Of a DNA stretch of 49,495 nucleotides, positions 8,656-15,831 are shown one piece after another. Made by a program: the position numbers and the translations under genes. The notes beneath the pieces are model-generated. The model had not been told where the DNA came from. It was given only the letters and a program-made list of their open reading frames with translations, and ran no database searches. The DNA comes from Candidatus Uhrbacteria bacterium (lineage in GTDB: Bacteria; Patescibacteriota; Patescibacteriia; UBA9934; UBA9568), in NCBI GenBank assembly GCA_003497135.1, contig DNKR01000049.1:2516-52010 (forward strand). Reading direction: 5' to 3'. Each line of letters opens with the position of its first letter. Positions within the stretch are counted from its first letter, which is position 1.

Positions 8656-8924
8656 CATTACAGCCAATAAAAAAATTCTTGCCGAAAAATAAAATGCTTG
8701 AAGCGTCAAAGATTGTCTATGACGCGTCGAGTTCAATAAAAAAACTCGGGCTTGACGATGTGGCAGAAGCGCATTCTTTTAAAAACAGCGTGCTTGTGAT
8801 AAAATGCAAAAATTCAACGGCGGCATGGGCTGTTCTTAGGGTAAAAAAAGAAATAATCAAAGCACTGCCCCCGAATTCATCAATCAGAACCTGTTTATGG
8901 AGTTCAAACAATTCCTGCTTGTAA
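8652..8924 (+). CDS. DUF721/DciA-like small protein
   Basis: A 90-aa protein whose central part (residues about 46-72, VLVIKCKNSTAAWAVLRVKK) resembles the DUF721 core of DciA, the common bacterial loader of replicative helicase. The resemblance is to the pattern of a short hydrophobic strand followed by a conserved alanine-tryptophan helix; it is not a strong match. The gene is coupled to the helicase-nuclease by an ATGA overlap and overlaps the next gene by 28 bp, so all three are probably expressed together. If it is DciA, it would act at DNA replication forks; otherwise it is an unknown DNA-associated protein. Confidence 0.55.
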   Translation: MTLQPIKKFLPKNKMLEASKIVYDASSSIKKLGLDDVAEAHSFKNSVLVIKCKNSTAAWAVLRVKKEIIKALPPNSSIRTCLWSSNNSCL

Positions 8925-9280
8925 TGTTAATTGCGCTGGTTCTAAGCGGCGCTTCATTGGTACTGATTATTTTTGGAATTAATCCTTCAGAATCAGGGCT
9001 GAACGGAATTATTCTTTTTTATCTTGCGCTTTTTGTTTTTTTAACTTGCGTGTTTACCACATTCGGTTCAGCATTCCGCGTTGCAGTAAAAAAGCCGCAG
9101 GTTATCGCCTACGAGGTCAAGCACGCTCTGCGGCAAGCAATTTTGTTTACACTGCTTATTGTTCTTTCGCTGTTTCTGCTTTCAATCCAGTTGTTCACTT
9201 GGTGGATAATGGCCTTGCTTATAGCGCTAATTGCACTTGCAGAGCTTTTTTACATAATGCGAATTGAACACAAAAAGTAA
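8897..9280 (+). CDS. Small integral membrane protein, unknown function
   Basis: The 127-aa protein has four predicted membrane segments, roughly residues 5-27, 38-60, 80-98 and 102-120, with a short positively charged loop between the second and third (RVAVKKPQVIAYEVKHALRQ). I do not recognise a family beyond similar small hypothetical proteins of CPR bacteria. Its first 28 bases lie inside the end of the DUF721-like gene, which indicates translational coupling. A promoter for mreB begins 13 bp after the stop, so it closes this three-gene unit. Confidence 0.75.
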   Translation: MEFKQFLLVMLIALVLSGASLVLIIFGINPSESGLNGIILFYLALFVFLTCVFTTFGSAFRVAVKKPQVIAYEVKHALRQAILFTLLIVLSLFLLSIQLFTWWIMALLIALIALAELFYIMRIEHKK

Positions 9281-9292
9281 TCAATGGGCTTG

Positions 9293-9321
9293 TTGCATTT
9301 TGAGCTGTTTTTGTGTATCAT
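9293..9321 (+). promoter_or_regulatory. Sigma-A promoter of the mreB operon
   Basis: TTGCAT (9293-9298) and TATCAT (9316-9321) are separated by exactly 17 bp. The predicted start is near 9328, about 12 nt before the mreB ATG. Confidence 0.75.
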
Positions 9322-9339
9322 TTTGGAGAAACAAACAGT

Positions 9340-10389
9340 ATGCTAAACAGTATTTTAGGTAGGTTTTCTAAGGATTTAGGCATTGATCTTGGCACTGCCA
9401 ATACTCTTGTTTATTCCAAAGAAAAGGGAATTATAATCAACGAGCCGTCAATCGTGGCTCTTAATACAAGGACGAATCAAATTATTGCCGTTGGCCGAAA
9501 CGCCAAAGACATGCTTGGCAAAACGCCTCCGCACATAGAGACAACCCGCCCTCTTTCAAAAGGCATTATTTCAGATTTTGAAGTTACGGAAAAAATGCTT
9601 AAATTTTTTATTGACAAAGCGCACGAGGATTCATTTACGATATTACCAAGACCAAGAGTCATAATCGGAATCCCAATGGGAATTACCGAGGTGGAAAGAA
9701 AGGCTGTGGAAGACGCGGTAATTTCCGCAGGGGCAAGGAGCGTTTCTCTTGTGCACGAACCAATGGCCGCTGCAATTGGCGCTCGCCTGCCTGTTACTGA
9801 TTCTGTCGGCAGCATGATTGTTGATATCGGCGGCGGCACAACAGAAATAGCTGTGCTTTCGCTTTCAGGAATTGTCACATGGAAATCACTGGATATCGCC
9901 GGAGATGAATTAACAAAAAATGTCATACAGTTCGCGCGAGACAAATATAATCTTTTGCTTGGAGAACGAGTTGCTGAAATGATTAAAATCAAAGCCGCTT
10001 CTGCAATAGAAATGGACGATAACATTGAACTGGAAATGCGCGGACGCGATCTGATTACCGGTTTGCCAAAAGAAATAATTGTGTCTGATTCAGAAATCAG
10101 AATCGCTATTTCAAGATCAATCAGCTCAATTATTCAGGCTATCAAAGCCACCCTAGAAATGACACCGCCGGAACTTGCAGCTGACATTTATGAGCGCGGA
10201 CTTGTGCTTTCAGGAGGCGGAGCTCTTTTGCGCGGAATAGACAAAGCAATTTCGCAGGAAACAGAAGTTCCTGTAAGAGTAGCTGATGACCCGCTTACAT
10301 GCGTTGTGCGAGGCGCTGGCGCCCTGCTTGATGTGCCAGCTCTGCTTGAAGATGTTTCATTGCCTCCTACAAGCGAACAGGAACTGTAA
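9340..10389 (+). CDS. mreB: Rod-shape determining protein MreB
   Basis: Bacterial actin that guides the lateral cell-wall machinery at the inner face of the membrane. The 349-aa protein starts with a short amphipathic-looking helix (MLNSILGRF), followed by the actin-fold phosphate loop DLGIDLGTANTLVY, the second loop VDIGGGTTEIAV and the adenosine motif LVLSGGGALLRGID. Length and motifs are ordinary. The ATG at 9340 is preferred over an in-frame GTG at 9313, which lies inside the promoter. GGAGA at 9325-9329 is the only SD-like run among the core genes and may be fortuitous, because it covers the expected transcription start. Confidence 0.97.
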   Translation: MLNSILGRFSKDLGIDLGTANTLVYSKEKGIIINEPSIVALNTRTNQIIAVGRNAKDMLGKTPPHIETTRPLSKGIISDFEVTEKMLKFFIDKAHEDSFTILPRPRVIIGIPMGITEVERKAVEDAVISAGARSVSLVHEPMAAAIGARLPVTDSVGSMIVDIGGGTTEIAVLSLSGIVTWKSLDIAGDELTKNVIQFARDKYNLLLGERVAEMIKIKAASAIEMDDNIELEMRGRDLITGLPKEIIVSDSEIRIAISRSISSIIQAIKATLEMTPPELAADIYERGLVLSGGGALLRGIDKAISQETEVPVRVADDPLTCVVRGAGALLDVPALLEDVSLPPTSEQEL

Positions 10390-10393
10390 TCTT

Positions 10394-11203
10394 ATGCGAT
10401 ACGGTTCACAGCCATATTCGCGCAAACGAAAAATATATGTAATTTTTGCTTTGGCCGTAATTGCTGTTTTTTCGCTTTTAAAAATCAATCTTATTAATAA
10501 GGCTGCCCATTCCATTGGATCAGTTTTTTCTAAAACAGGTTCATCAACAGGCAAAAGTTTATTGTCTTTCGCATGCGGAAGAGATTTGGTTTTTGAAAAC
10601 GATCATTTGCGCAATTTGCTTAAGGAGAGTGCGATAGAAAAGGAAAACTACTATACTTTGCAAAATGAATATTCAAGCATTGTTTCGCAGTGTAAATTTT
10701 TATCAAAGAGCTCAATAAACGGAGTAACTTCAAGCATATACTCGCGTTCATCTCAAGCTGACCTTTCCAATACGGTATTCGCAGAAGCAGGAATCCAGCA
10801 AGGGATCACAACAGATCATGTGGCAATAATTGACGACGGTATCGTTGCTGGAAAAGTTGACGCTGTTGCTGACTTTGGCTCGCGCATAAATCTGCTTACG
10901 CATAAAGAAACTAAATTTGCCGCAACAATTATTTCATCAAACAAAACACTTGGCATTGTTGAAGGAAACGGAACACCTCTTTTACATATGAGATTTATTC
11001 CTGAAAACGCCCCAATTAGCGTAAACGATCTTGTAATAACAAGCGGACTTGAAGAAAATGTGCCATACGGCCTTGTTATTGGCGTGGTGAACTCAATCAA
11101 TTCTGATCCGGAAAAACCATTCAAAGAAGCCACAATTGAGCCGCTCTCGGACATGAGATACGAGACAATTGTAACGCTAATACTAAACAAACAGGGAATA
11201 TGA
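10394..11203 (+). CDS. mreC: Rod-shape determining protein MreC
   Basis: The 269-aa protein has a basic N-terminus, one membrane helix at about residues 16-33, a coiled region around 65-100 and a beta-rich periplasmic/extracellular domain with the family pattern (VAIIDDGIVAGKVDAV, RINLLTHKETKFAATI, DLVITSGLEENVPYGLVIG). It scaffolds MreB, MreD and PBP2 of the elongation complex. Start 10394 lies 4 nt after the mreB stop; longer frames upstream lie inside mreB. The stop is coupled to mreD by ATGA at 11200-11203. Confidence 0.9.
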   Translation: MRYGSQPYSRKRKIYVIFALAVIAVFSLLKINLINKAAHSIGSVFSKTGSSTGKSLLSFACGRDLVFENDHLRNLLKESAIEKENYYTLQNEYSSIVSQCKFLSKSSINGVTSSIYSRSSQADLSNTVFAEAGIQQGITTDHVAIIDDGIVAGKVDAVADFGSRINLLTHKETKFAATIISSNKTLGIVEGNGTPLLHMRFIPENAPISVNDLVITSGLEENVPYGLVIGVVNSINSDPEKPFKEATIEPLSDMRYETIVTLILNKQGI

Positions 11204-11685
11204 TTAAACTTATATTCATATCTTGTTTTTTCGCTATTTTGTTTATAGTTGAACAAAGTTTTTTTCCTCAAACACATACGATTTTAAGCGGAATGCCGCT
11301 AATGTCAGTTTTTGGAACATTTGCGTTCTTTGTAATTTCTCGTAAATTTGGAATTCTTTGGCTGCTTGCTTACGCATTGGCCTATGATTCATACAAAATT
11401 CAATTCTTGCCAATAGCATTTGTTTTGTACTGCATCTATTGCGGTATTATTTATTTTCTATCTGTAAAGTTTTTTACAAGCAAAAATTTTTATTCAACAA
11501 TAAGTTTTGCCGCAATAGCAGGAGTTTTTAACGGCTTTGCTGGCATGCTTATGGAACGCCAGTTTAATGTTAAATTTTTTGCCATTCAATTTGCAGTTTT
11601 TACGCTTTTATTTTTCGCATTATCAGTATTCAGCAAAACGCTCAGCGGTTTTATATTTAAAAGATTCAGATATGGAATTTCGTAA
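11200..11685 (+). CDS. mreD: MreD-like membrane protein
   Basis: A 161-aa hydrophobic protein with about five membrane helices (near 3-20, 34-55, 62-85, 100-118 and 128-150). Sequence identity to MreD is not obvious by eye; the call rests on size, topology and position directly after mreC with an ATGA overlap. MreD is the membrane partner of MreC in the cell-elongation complex. It overlaps the following phosphoribosyltransferase gene by 14 bp, a tight arrangement that implies co-expression. Confidence 0.75.
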   Translation: MIKLIFISCFFAILFIVEQSFFPQTHTILSGMPLMSVFGTFAFFVISRKFGILWLLAYALAYDSYKIQFLPIAFVLYCIYCGIIYFLSVKFFTSKNFYSTISFAAIAGVFNGFAGMLMERQFNVKFFAIQFAVFTLLFFALSVFSKTLSGFIFKRFRYGIS

Positions 11686-12304
11686 CAGAGCCGTCGCAGG
11701 CAAACTTCTGGCTGAAAAGTTAAGTAAATACGCAAATGACAAATCTGTTATTGTTTTAGCGCTACCGAGAGGCGGGATCATAATCGCCAACGAGATCGCA
11801 AAAACATTAAACTGCGAACTTGATTTGGTAATAACTCGTAAAATCGGGGCGCCGGACAATCCTGAATTCGCTGTTTGCGTCGTTGACGAACAAGGAAACG
11901 AAACTTGCAACGAAATGGAACGCAAAAGAATAAACAGCGAGTGGTTCATGCAAGCAAAGAAAAACGAAATGACAGAAGCAAAAAGAAGAAGAGAGATTTA
12001 CAGATCCGGCCGCAAGGAATTGAATTTAGAAGGCAAAAAGGTAATTCTGGCAGACGACGGTATAGCAACCGGATTGACGATGCTTGGCGCAATCGAGCAA
12101 GTTCGCGCGCAAAAACCTAATAAAATAATAGTGGCTGTGCCGGTTTCACCGGACGACTCCGCAAAGCGCATTGATTCAATAGTTGATGAGTTTGTGTTTC
12201 TAAAAAAAGATTTGGAGTTTAAGAGCTCTGTCGGTTCGTATTATGATGAATTTCCGCAGGTTAGCGACGATGAAGTCATAAAAATAATGAAAAATTCAAT
12301 ATGA
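11672..12304 (+). CDS. Predicted phosphoribosyltransferase (COG1926-like)
   Basis: A 210-aa type I phosphoribosyltransferase. The PRPP-binding loop is VILADDGIATGLT in the second half, and the first half has ALPRGGIIIANEIAK and VITRKIGAPDNPEFAVC, typical of the stand-alone putative phosphoribosyltransferases often found in actinobacteria and CPR. The substrate base cannot be read from sequence. Start 11672 (GAT-ATG) lies within the end of mreD; longer in-frame starts would run deep into mreD. The stop overlaps prs by ATGA, pairing a PRPP user with the PRPP-making enzyme. Confidence 0.8.
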   Translation: MEFRNRAVAGKLLAEKLSKYANDKSVIVLALPRGGIIIANEIAKTLNCELDLVITRKIGAPDNPEFAVCVVDEQGNETCNEMERKRINSEWFMQAKKNEMTEAKRRREIYRSGRKELNLEGKKVILADDGIATGLTMLGAIEQVRAQKPNKIIVAVPVSPDDSAKRIDSIVDEFVFLKKDLEFKSSVGSYYDEFPQVSDDEVIKIMKNSI

Positions 12305-13164
12305 TATTGTTTTATTCTGCAAATGCTTTGCACCTGCAAGACAAGCGTTCTGATATTAAAATTGCAAAGTATCAAAAAAGCTACTTTGCAAATTCAGAGA
12401 TTTCTTATCGCATATTAACGCAAATAAAGCACAAGGACACAACGCTTATGGCTTCAATCGGCTCTGAACCCGAAACATTTTTTGAGTTGCTTTCGCTTCA
12501 GCGCGCAATCAAAGAAAATTCAGCGGGAAAACATATTTTGATTGTTCCTTATTTCGCGTACGCAAGGCAAGACAGAAAAACCAAAAGCGGCGAAGCAAGT
12601 ATTGGAGTTATGCTCGCGGAAATGATCAGAAACACCAACCATGCGCATGTTTATGCCTTTGATGTACATTCTCGCGCAATTACAAGCAGACTTGGCGAGC
12701 AATTTACAAATATTTCCGTCTTGCCATTGTTTGCAAAAGAGTTAAAGCGAATTAATCCCGAAGTTATCGTTGCTCCTGACGAGGGTTCGCACGCAAGAGC
12801 AAAAGCGCTGGCAGAAATCCTTGGCACTCAAAATGTCGCTGTAATTGAAAAGTTCCGTCCAAAACCCAACACTGCTGTTGCAAAACGGATTCGCGGAGAG
12901 GTCAGCGGCCTTAATGCTCTAATTGTTGATGACATGATAGACACTGGCGGGACTGCCATAGCGTGCGTTAATATGTTAAAAAAACACAATGCTGCCAGTG
13001 TTTCAATTGCGGCCACTCATGGAATTTTTAGCGATAACGCGATTGAAAAACTTTTAAAAACAGGCGTTCGCGAAATTATAACAACAAACACGTTGTTGCA
13101 AAAAAAACATGCGAAAGTAAAAGTTGTAGACATTCGTCAAACAATACATAACTTGTTTGTATAA
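12301..13164 (+). CDS. prs: Ribose-phosphate pyrophosphokinase (PRPP synthetase)
   Basis: Makes PRPP from ribose 5-phosphate and ATP for nucleotide synthesis. The 287-aa protein has the family segments VPYFAYARQDRKTKSGE (ATP/flexible loop), AFDVHSRAI, VAPDEGSHARAKALAE and the PRPP loop ALIVDDMIDTGGTAIA. It is shorter than the 310-320 aa of classical bacterial enzymes and closer in size to the shorter archaeal type. It is coupled by ATGA to the phosphoribosyltransferase upstream. The position between mreD and PBP2 is unusual. Confidence 0.9.
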   Translation: MILFYSANALHLQDKRSDIKIAKYQKSYFANSEISYRILTQIKHKDTTLMASIGSEPETFFELLSLQRAIKENSAGKHILIVPYFAYARQDRKTKSGEASIGVMLAEMIRNTNHAHVYAFDVHSRAITSRLGEQFTNISVLPLFAKELKRINPEVIVAPDEGSHARAKALAEILGTQNVAVIEKFRPKPNTAVAKRIRGEVSGLNALIVDDMIDTGGTAIACVNMLKKHNAASVSIAATHGIFSDNAIEKLLKTGVREIITTNTLLQKKHAKVKVVDIRQTIHNLFV

Positions 13165-13165
13165 T

Positions 13166-15103
13166 ATGAAAAATGGCAATAATTTTGAATTTTCGCCATT
13201 TTTTGAAGAACAAGGACGCGAAATGTTTATTAATCGTGACAACGCGCCTGTTGATACAAGAAACGATTCTGACAGTGGATTTTCATCAGGATCTTTTTTG
13301 GGTGTCACATTTTCTTCAAAGCGGTACAGGTTGGCATTTATTTTGCTTTCCGTGATTTTTTTAACGCTATTGTTCCAATCGTTTAAGCTTCAAATTTTAA
13401 AAGGCGATTATTATGCGTCTCTTGCGGATAATAATAGAATCAGAACGAACATTCTGCTTGCAAAACGCGGGGAAATATATGATAGAAACGGCGTGCTTTT
13501 AGCTGGCAATGTCGCGAGCTTTGACGGAATTTTATCTCCATCAAAGCTTCCAAGTGACGAAAGCGGGCGTGATGGCGTATTACAAAAGATTTCTGATTTA
13601 ACATCTGTCCCAAAAGCTGAAATTGATTCTTTAATGCTTGAGTATTCAGATTCAAGGAACGAAAATATTATTTTGACTAAAGAACTCTCTTACGAAAGCG
13701 CTCTTTTGGCCGCTATTCAGTCAGCGGAATTGCCTGGTTTTATTGTTGATAGCGGAACAAAACGGCTTTATGCGACAGATATTGCAAAAAGTTTGTCTCA
13801 TGTTTTGGGTTATGTTAGCAGTATTTCGCTTGATGAATTTAATGACATGAAAACAAGCGGCTACCTTCGAACTGACACGATAGGCAAACAGGGATTGGAA
13901 AAATATTATGAAACAATTTTACGAGGAAAGTACGGCAAAAAGTCAATTGAAATAAACGCTTTTAATGAAGAAAAAACAATACTGGTTGAAGAAAAGCCGG
14001 TACACGGAGCAAATATAATATTGTCAATTGACACGGAACTCCAATCTGAAATAGAAAAGATTCTAGACAAAAGGATTGGAAAGGGCGGGCCGCAAAAACA
14101 AAGCGTTATTGCGCTAGACCCAAACACAGGCAATCTGCTAGCGCTTATTTCAAGACCGAGTTTTGATTCTAATTCTTTTACAAAAAGAATGAACGAACTG
14201 GAATACAAAATATATACAGAGGACGAAAACAAACCAATGTTTCCTCGTGCTATTTTGGGCGAGTTTCCGCCAGGGTCAACATTCAAGCCCATTGTAGCTT
14301 CTGCTGCGCTTGCAGAGGGAATAATAAACGAATGGACTTCCATATCATCAGTTGGCGGAATTGCTGTTTCAAAATGGTTTTTTCCTGATTGGAAATCCGG
14401 CGGCCACGGCCCGACCAACGTAAAAAAAGCAATATCAGAATCAGTAAACACTTTTTTTTACTATATCGGCGGGGGATACGAATCGTTTAACGGGCTTGGC
14501 GTGTCTAAAATTTCAGAATATGCAAAAAAATTCGGACTTGGTTCCTTGACCGGGATCGACCTTCCAAATGAATCAAGCGGTTTTATACCATCGGAAGAAT
14601 GGAAAATGAAAGAAAAAAACGAACAATGGTATATTGGCGACACGTATCACTATGCTATTGGCCAAGGCGATATACTAGTTACTCCGCTACAAATAGCAAA
14701 TGCAACTGCTGTAATTGCAAACGGCGGCACTTTGTATAAACCTCGGCTCGTTGAAAGAATAAGCGGACCTGATTACAATGAAGAAATACTTCCGATTGCA
14801 ACCAACGAAAAAATCATTTCAAACAAAATTTTACAAATAATAAAAGAAGGAATGCGCCAAACAGTTGTATCTGGAAGCGCACAAATGCTAAACAGTCTTG
14901 TTAAGCCTGTCGCTGGAAAAACAGGAACAGCAGAGTGGAGCAGCGAAAAACTTCCGCATGCGTGGTTCACTAGTTTTGGTCCGTATAATGAGCCGGAAAT
15001 AGTTGTAACGGTTCTTGTAGAAGAAGCAGGTGAGGGGTCGTCTGTTGCAGTTCCGATTGCTTATGATATTTATTCATGGTGGTTTGAAAACAGAAGCGAA
15101 TAA
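13166..15103 (+). CDS. mrdA: Penicillin-binding protein 2 (peptidoglycan transpeptidase)
   Basis: Cross-links peptidoglycan during cell elongation. The 645-aa protein has a cytoplasmic leader of about 52 residues, one membrane helix at about 55-73, a dimerisation domain beginning at RGEIYDRNGVLLAGN, and the transpeptidase domain with STFK at 371-374, SVN at 426-428 and KTGT at 585-588. All catalytic motifs are intact. ATG 13166 is chosen over an in-frame TTG at 13157 because it follows the TATG pattern. It ends the mreBCD cluster; no rodA is next to it in this window. Confidence 0.93.
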   Translation: MKNGNNFEFSPFFEEQGREMFINRDNAPVDTRNDSDSGFSSGSFLGVTFSSKRYRLAFILLSVIFLTLLFQSFKLQILKGDYYASLADNNRIRTNILLAKRGEIYDRNGVLLAGNVASFDGILSPSKLPSDESGRDGVLQKISDLTSVPKAEIDSLMLEYSDSRNENIILTKELSYESALLAAIQSAELPGFIVDSGTKRLYATDIAKSLSHVLGYVSSISLDEFNDMKTSGYLRTDTIGKQGLEKYYETILRGKYGKKSIEINAFNEEKTILVEEKPVHGANIILSIDTELQSEIEKILDKRIGKGGPQKQSVIALDPNTGNLLALISRPSFDSNSFTKRMNELEYKIYTEDENKPMFPRAILGEFPPGSTFKPIVASAALAEGIINEWTSISSVGGIAVSKWFFPDWKSGGHGPTNVKKAISESVNTFFYYIGGGYESFNGLGVSKISEYAKKFGLGSLTGIDLPNESSGFIPSEEWKMKEKNEQWYIGDTYHYAIGQGDILVTPLQIANATAVIANGGTLYKPRLVERISGPDYNEEILPIATNEKIISNKILQIIKEGMRQTVVSGSAQMLNSLVKPVAGKTGTAEWSSEKLPHAWFTSFGPYNEPEIVVTVLVEEAGEGSSVAVPIAYDIYSWWFENRSE

Positions 15104-15110
15104 AATTCTT

Positions 15111-15134
15111 CCCGCCAAGCGCAAAGCCGGCGGG
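15111..15134 (-). terminator. Hairpin after the minus-strand orphan gene
   Basis: A 6-bp all-GC stem (CCCGCC 15111-15116, GGCGGG 15129-15134) lies right after the stop of the minus-strand gene. Reading the minus strand it is followed by AAGAATTTTATT, a weak U-rich tail. It may also serve the end of mrdA. Confidence 0.5.
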
Positions 15135-15139
15135 ATAAG

Positions 15140-15403
15140 TCACATCGTCTCAAATGCGCCTGTTTTTCTAATATGGTCATAGCCGTGCACGTGCAGTCTT
15201 TTTGTTTTCTCGCGCGATGTTCTTTTATCTAGCAGAATGCTGAATTCAGAGCGTTCATGTGTTTCAATAATATGCCCGCTTGCGTGTATGCGCACTACAC
15301 TGTTTGAATGTGCAGTGGATGCTACGCATAATTGAAACTCAATGCGTTTACCGGGCTTTATTTCACCCCATTCCGGACCATTACACAGAGTACCTGTTTT
15401 CAT
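15140..15403 (-). CDS. Orphan hypothetical protein with own promoter and strong SD
   Basis: An 87-aa hydrophilic protein, rich in His, Arg, Thr and Glu, with no membrane segment or signal peptide; I do not recognise the family. The evidence that it is real is regulatory: on the minus strand a consensus promoter (TTGACA, 17 bp, TATAAC) is followed by AAAGGAGG at 15413-15420 and, 9 nt later, by ATG. A hairpin follows the stop. This is a complete single-gene unit facing against its neighbours. A perfect SD is almost absent elsewhere in the window, which hints at different expression control or acquisition. Confidence 0.7.
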   Translation of the reverse strand: MKTGTLCNGPEWGEIKPGKRIEFQLCVASTAHSNSVVRIHASGHIIETHERSEFSILLDKRTSREKTKRLHVHGYDHIRKTGAFETM

Positions 15404-15434
15404 TTTACGACGCCTCCTTTTTGCGTGTTGGCGA

Positions 15435-15463
15435 GTTATACAGCATTAAATATTTTTTGTCAA
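15435..15463 (-). promoter_or_regulatory. Consensus sigma-A promoter of the 87-aa orphan gene
   Basis: On the minus strand TTGACA (15458-15463) and TATAAC (15435-15440) are 17 bp apart. A leader of about 25 nt would include the AGGAGG at 15413-15418. Confidence 0.85.
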
Positions 15464-15478
15464 TCGTATGTGCAGGCA

Positions 15479-15496
15479 ACCGCTTATAAAAGCGGT
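15479..15496. promoter_or_regulatory. Inverted repeat upstream of the orphan promoter
   Basis: ACCGCTT (15479-15485) and AAGCGGT (15490-15496) form a perfect 7-bp inverted repeat with an ATAA centre. It sits 15 bp upstream of the minus-strand -35 box. It could be an operator or a short hairpin; neither orientation has a U-tract. The rest of 15404-15603 holds only the two promoters. Confidence 0.45.
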
Positions 15497-15566
15497 AAAC
15501 ATAGCTAAGAAATCAATTTTTGTACAGGTGGTGTAAAAAACGCGTCCAGTACATTTTGTGATTTTT

Positions 15567-15595
15567 TTGGCTAGCACCAGTATTTCTGCTATACT
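15567..15595 (+). promoter_or_regulatory. Sigma-A promoter, probably leaderless
   Basis: TTGGCT (15567-15572), a 17-bp spacer and TATACT (15590-15595). The ATG follows 8 nt after the -10 box, so the transcript should begin at or next to the start codon. Confidence 0.7.
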
Positions 15596-15603
15596 TATTC
15601 CAT

Positions 15604-15831
15604 ATGACAGAATACATAACATTTGATCAAGAAGCCCTTTGGGCTGAAATCGCAGAGCAATGTGCAAGCGAGGGCGTTGCTACACAAGAGTCTTTTAATG
15701 AAATGGTTGACGAAATAGTAAACGAGCGGCTTGGTGTCGGTGAATTGTCTCCTGATCAAAACATTGACAGGATAATTGAATCGTTTAAGCAACGATGGCC
15801 AAGGTACCAGCAAGAATCCGGCCAGCTATGA
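15604..15831 (+). CDS. Small acidic protein coupled to a beta-CASP nuclease
   Basis: A 75-aa acidic protein (many Glu, Asp and Gln), predicted mostly helical, with no signal or membrane helix. I do not recognise the family. A good promoter places its transcript start at the ATG, and the stop overlaps the start of the MBL-fold nuclease gene (ATGA, 15828-15831), so both should be made together. A role as partner or regulator of the nuclease is a context-based guess. Composition matches the neighbours. Confidence 0.75.
   Translation: MTEYITFDQEALWAEIAEQCASEGVATQESFNEMVDEIVNERLGVGELSPDQNIDRIIESFKQRWPRYQQESGQL

Noticed and set aside
9325..9329. GGAGA as SD of mreB
   Set aside because: It lies at the predicted transcription start and would be barely, if at all, in the transcript.
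9477..10025. 182-codon open frame antisense to mreB
   Set aside because: It is the mirror of a well-supported gene, lacks start signals, and its translation is a Ser/Ile-rich shadow.
13906..14451. 181-codon open frame antisense to mrdA
   Set aside because: It lies entirely within the transpeptidase gene with no promoter or SD and no recognisable product.
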